Assembly: GCF_036655075.1 (NCBI RefSeq)
Contig: NZ_JAVVQU010000035.1
Location: 1-34,523, forward strand
Length of the DNA stretch: 34,523 nt
Direction: 5' to 3'
Origin: Holtiella sp036655075
Lineage (GTDB): Bacteria > Bacillota > Clostridia > Lachnospirales > Cellulosilyticaceae
Translations under genes and position numbers: made by a program
Notes under the pieces: model-generated
Told to the model about the DNA's origin: nothing
What the model saw: only the letters and a program-made list of their open reading frames with translations
Databases searched by the model: none
In this document: positions 31,816-34,523 of the stretch, in pieces
How positions within the stretch are numbered: the stretch's first letter is position 1
Layout of the letters: every line of letters begins with the position of its first letter

Positions 31816-33072
31816 ATGCACACTTTACATGGAAACTTTACAAATCAAACTAATTTTTTTGGAGGCAATAATATTTTTGACCTCGTTCAAGAATATGGTT
31901 CCCCACTCTACATTTATAATGAAGAAATTTTACGCACGCGCTGTAAGGAAATTAAGAACTTAGTAACTTACGAAAACTTTATCCCTCACTACTCAGTCAA
32001 AGCGAATACCAATATTCACTTACTTAAAATCATTAGAGAAGAAGGTCTTCATGCAGATGTTATGAGCCCAGGTGAAATCTACTTAGCTCTTAAAAGTGGT
32101 TTCCAACCAGAAGAACTTTTCTTCATTCCCAACAATGTAACCTCTGAAGATATGCGCTATGCTATTGACCACGGTATTTTGATGAGCCTTGACTCACTGT
32201 CTCAACTTGAACTTTACGGGACACTTAACCCGGGTGGAAAAGTAGCGATTCGCTTCAATCCAGGGATTGGTGCTGGCCATCATGAGAAAGTTGTAACTGC
32301 TGGGAAGAAAACTAAATTCGGGGTAAATCCTGAAGATATCCAGACTGTTAAAGATCTTTTAAAAGAATATGATTTGACACTTGTCGGAATTAATCAGCAT
32401 ATCGGGTCATTATTTATGGACTACGACCCATATATTCAAAGTACAACTTCCATCTTAGAAATTGCTAACCACTTCAAAGATTTAGAATTTATTGACCTTG
32501 GTGGCGGCTTTGGTATTCCTTATCACAAACAAGATGGTGAGGCACGTCTTAACATGAGCGCTTTAGGTCAAAAGTTAGATGCAGTCCTTCATAATTTTGC
32601 AGAAACTTACGGCAAAAAAATTCAGTTCCAAATAGAACCTGGTCGTTACATTCCATGTGAATGTGGCCTTATCGCAGGCTCTGTAACAAGTCTTAAAGAA
32701 AATGGTGGTGTACACTATTTAGGTACAGATGTAGGATTTAATGTGCTTCAACGTCCAATTATGTATGATTCCTACCATGACTTAGAACTCTATAGCACTC
32801 ATACAACAAGTCAAAGCACACTTCAACCTTTTACTGTAGTCGGAAACATCTGTGAAAGTGGTGATATCTTAGCCAAAGATCGCCTACTTCCTACTCCTTT
32901 AGTAGGAGATTTAATTGGTGTATTAGATGCAGGGGCATATGGTTTCTCTATGTCTTCTTCTTATAACCAGCGCCCTCGTACTGCAGAAATTCTTATTACA
33001 GAAAATAGTACTGTACGACTTATTCGCAAACGTGAAACTCTAGAAGATTTACTTCGACCAATGCTTATATAA
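31816..33072 (+). CDS. lysA: Diaminopimelate decarboxylase
   Basis: A 418-residue fold-III PLP enzyme that decarboxylates meso-diaminopimelate to L-lysine. The PLP lysine is Lys62 in HYSVKANTN. The phosphate-binding DLGGGFGIPY, EPGRYIPC, and the partner-subunit motifs CESGDILAKDR and DAGAYGFSMSSSYN are all present. The ATG at 31816 follows GGGAGG (31804-31809). The frame is open upstream from 31714, but that part overlaps the regulator gene in another phase. It is co-transcribed with the TrmB-like gene, and no lysine riboswitch is visible upstream, which is unusual for clostridial lysine genes. A strong terminator follows. Related carboxynorspermidine decarboxylases share the fold, but the motifs favour LysA. 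Confidence 0.93.
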   Translation: MHTLHGNFTNQTNFFGGNNIFDLVQEYGSPLYIYNEEILRTRCKEIKNLVTYENFIPHYSVKANTNIHLLKIIREEGLHADVMSPGEIYLALKSGFQPEELFFIPNNVTSEDMRYAIDHGILMSLDSLSQLELYGTLNPGGKVAIRFNPGIGAGHHEKVVTAGKKTKFGVNPEDIQTVKDLLKEYDLTLVGINQHIGSLFMDYDPYIQSTTSILEIANHFKDLEFIDLGGGFGIPYHKQDGEARLNMSALGQKLDAVLHNFAETYGKKIQFQIEPGRYIPCECGLIAGSVTSLKENGGVHYLGTDVGFNVLQRPIMYDSYHDLELYSTHTTSQSTLQPFTVVGNICESGDILAKDRLLPTPLVGDLIGVLDAGAYGFSMSSSYNQRPRTAEILITENSTVRLIRKRETLEDLLRPMLI

Positions 33073-33083
33073 AATTGATTAGC

Positions 33084-33132
33084 AAAAGCCCCGAAAAGGT
33101 CACATTTTTCTGACCACCTTTTAGGGGCTTTT
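33084..33132 (+). terminator. Intrinsic terminator of lysA
   Basis: AAAAGCCCC (33084-33092) and GGGGCTTTT (33124-33132) form the outer stem. AAAAGGT and ACCACCTTTT extend it inward, with a T-rich loop. It is also nearly symmetric, so it could act in both directions. Confidence 0.85.
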
Positions 33133-33272
33133 ATCTTTATTCTAACAATATACTATTTTTGACCTATTTTACAAATATTTTTTATACTCCAGTATCCTAA
33201 TTCAACGCTCCTATACATTTCTTCCAACTTATAGTACAATACACATGATTAAGTATATTAAAGGAGATTTCT

Positions 33273-34469
33273 ATGAAAACTTTTGAACTTATTGCCACTT
33301 CTACTTTCGGCGTTGAATCTGTAGTGCGACACGAAGTAGAAGAACTCGGCTATGAAATAAATGAAGTTGCAGATGGTAAAATCACTTATGTTGGTGACCT
33401 AGAAGCTATTGTCTTGTCTAACCTCTGGCTTCGCAGTGCAGACCGTGTACTTCTTAAAATGGGAGAATTTAAGGCTCTCACCTTCGAAACACTCTTTAAT
33501 GAGACTGTAGCTATCCCTTGGGAAAATTGGATTACACCAGATGCTAAATTTACTGTCAATGGGAAGTCTGTTAAGTCAGCACTTTTTAGTATTTCAGACT
33601 GTCAATCTATTGTAAAAAAAGCAATTGTTACACGTTTGCAAAAAGTGTATGGTATTGAATGGTTTGAAGAAAGTGGTCCAAGCTATACTGTACAAGTTTC
33701 TCTACTTAAAGATATTGCTACCCTCACTATCGATACAACCGGTAGCGAAGGACTTCATAAACGTGGCTATCGTGTAAGTAATGTAGAAGCACCAATCAAA
33801 GAAACCCTTGCTGCTGCTTTACTTCAAATTAGTTACTGGCAAAAAGGTCGTATTCTTTATGATCCATGTTGTGGTAGTGGTACTTTTGCCATTGAAGCTG
33901 CTATGATGGCTAAGAACATTGCTCCAGGCCTTAACCGTTCCTTTGCTTCTTGTGCTTGGCCTCAATTATCTCGTAAAATGTGGCAAGAACTTCGTCAAGA
34001 TGCAAGGGATCAAATGGACCAAAAAGGTAATCCGATCATCTATGCTTCTGACATCAACCGTAGTGCCATCTTATCGGCCCGTGAGAATGCAGAAGCTGCT
34101 GGGGTAGGGGAATGTATCCAATTCTTTGCAAAACCTATTCACAAGACTTCTCTTCCTCATGGAGACTATGGTGTTGTGATTTGCAACCCTCCTTATGGAG
34201 AACGTATTAGTACAAGCCAAGAACTTCCTCGTCTTCATAAGGACTTACGTGCTCTTATGGATTCCAATGAAACTTGGTCATTCTACTCTGTAACATCCGC
34301 ACCTGACTTTGAAAAAGACTTTGGCAAACGTGCTAATAAGAACCGTAAACTCTTTAATGGACGTATTCCTGTTAAATTCTATCAATACTTTGGGCCACGC
34401 CCACCAAAAGGTGGCGAAAACTTTAAAGTTGTTGAACCTGTTACAGTGAATCAACCGATTGAAGAATAA
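33273..34469 (+). CDS. THUMP-domain class I RNA methyltransferase, RlmL/YpsC-like
   Basis: A 398-residue SAM-dependent methyltransferase. An N-terminal ferredoxin-like and THUMP region (about 1-160) binds RNA. SEGLHKRGYRV leads into the catalytic domain with SAM motif YDPCCGSGTFAIEAA (196-210), YASDINRSAI, and the active-site CNPPYGERI (about 303-311) typical of base N-methylation. The family includes the N-terminal half of E. coli RlmL, which makes m2G2445 in 23S rRNA, and B. subtilis YpsC. The same target is likely here but is inferred. The ATG at 33273 follows AAAGGAG. A single-gene unit between two terminators. The 200 bases before it hold the lysA terminator and an AT-rich leader with a possible -10 TACAAT (33235-33240). 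Confidence 0.92.
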   Translation: MKTFELIATSTFGVESVVRHEVEELGYEINEVADGKITYVGDLEAIVLSNLWLRSADRVLLKMGEFKALTFETLFNETVAIPWENWITPDAKFTVNGKSVKSALFSISDCQSIVKKAIVTRLQKVYGIEWFEESGPSYTVQVSLLKDIATLTIDTTGSEGLHKRGYRVSNVEAPIKETLAAALLQISYWQKGRILYDPCCGSGTFAIEAAMMAKNIAPGLNRSFASCAWPQLSRKMWQELRQDARDQMDQKGNPIIYASDINRSAILSARENAEAAGVGECIQFFAKPIHKTSLPHGDYGVVICNPPYGERISTSQELPRLHKDLRALMDSNETWSFYSVTSAPDFEKDFGKRANKNRKLFNGRIPVKFYQYFGPRPPKGGENFKVVEPVTVNQPIEE

Positions 34470-34480
34470 TACACTCATTA

Positions 34481-34513
34481 AAGGCCTGTTACTCCATGTA
34501 ACAGGCCTTTTGC
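34481..34513 (+). terminator. Intrinsic terminator of the rRNA methyltransferase gene
   Basis: AAGGCCTGTTAC (34481-34492) and GTAACAGGCCTT (34498-34509) form a perfect 12-bp stem with a 5-base loop, followed by TTGC and T-rich sequence. It ends 12 bases after the stop. Confidence 0.88.
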
Positions 34514-34523
34514 TATTTCTCTA

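Overview
The window is AT-rich DNA from a low-GC Gram-positive bacterium. Strong AGGAGG ribosome binding sites, lipobox lipoproteins, a SpoVB-type flippase, a YesM/YesN-type two-component system beside an LplABC-type sugar importer, a stand-alone alarmone synthetase and an IS1182-like element all point to Bacillota, class Clostridia. A Cellulosilyticum/Lachnospirales-like host is my guess from memory of gene style, not a demonstrated assignment. A run of exactly 100 N (4429-4528) is a scaffold join, so the order of genes across it is not proven.

Layout. 1-4275 (minus): a BMP-family nucleoside ABC importer, lipoprotein, double ATPase and two permeases, the last cut by the window edge. 4532-7927: the ribosome-associated GTPase typA (minus) and a divergent amino-acid permease (plus). 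7953-9613: a decayed IS1182-like element sitting just behind the permease. 9639-18369: a carbohydrate module made of an LplABC-type importer (minus), a divergent YesM/YesN-type sensor kinase and AraC-type response regulator (plus), and a DUF4091/GH123-like protein (minus). 18690-21485: a 2[4Fe-4S] ferredoxin and DNA topoisomerase III. 21637-24170: a degraded chimera of two sugar-nucleotide genes, a small membrane protein with an acidic tail, a stand-alone AAA/ABC-type ATPase, an unassigned short ORF and a truncated GNAT acetyltransferase. 24190-25905: a RelQ-like (p)ppGpp synthetase transcribed directly into metA. 26054-28903: a SpoVB-like flippase and rarA, convergent. 29011-30837: a five-bladed-propeller glycosidase followed by broken fragments that include half of a rhamnose symporter and an 11-G tract. 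31118-33072: a TrmB-like regulator and lysA. 33273-34469: a THUMP-domain rRNA methyltransferase.

How the parts work together. The sugar module is the clearest functional unit. The kinase and regulator probably sense an extracellular glycan-derived signal and switch on the importer, and a 14-bp motif shared by the importer and DUF4091 promoters suggests one regulon. A second carbohydrate locus (propeller glycosidase plus rhaT remnant) appears partly dead. Five loci carry broken genes (IS transposase, wecB/SDR chimera, GNAT, rhaT and the fragment fused to it), so this is an eroding accessory landscape between intact housekeeping genes. I found no CRISPR array, tRNA, rRNA or clear riboswitch, and no complete recognisable novel defence system. 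The nearest candidates for something new are the shared regulatory motifs, the relQ-metA pairing, the TrmB-lysA pairing and the lone ATPase.
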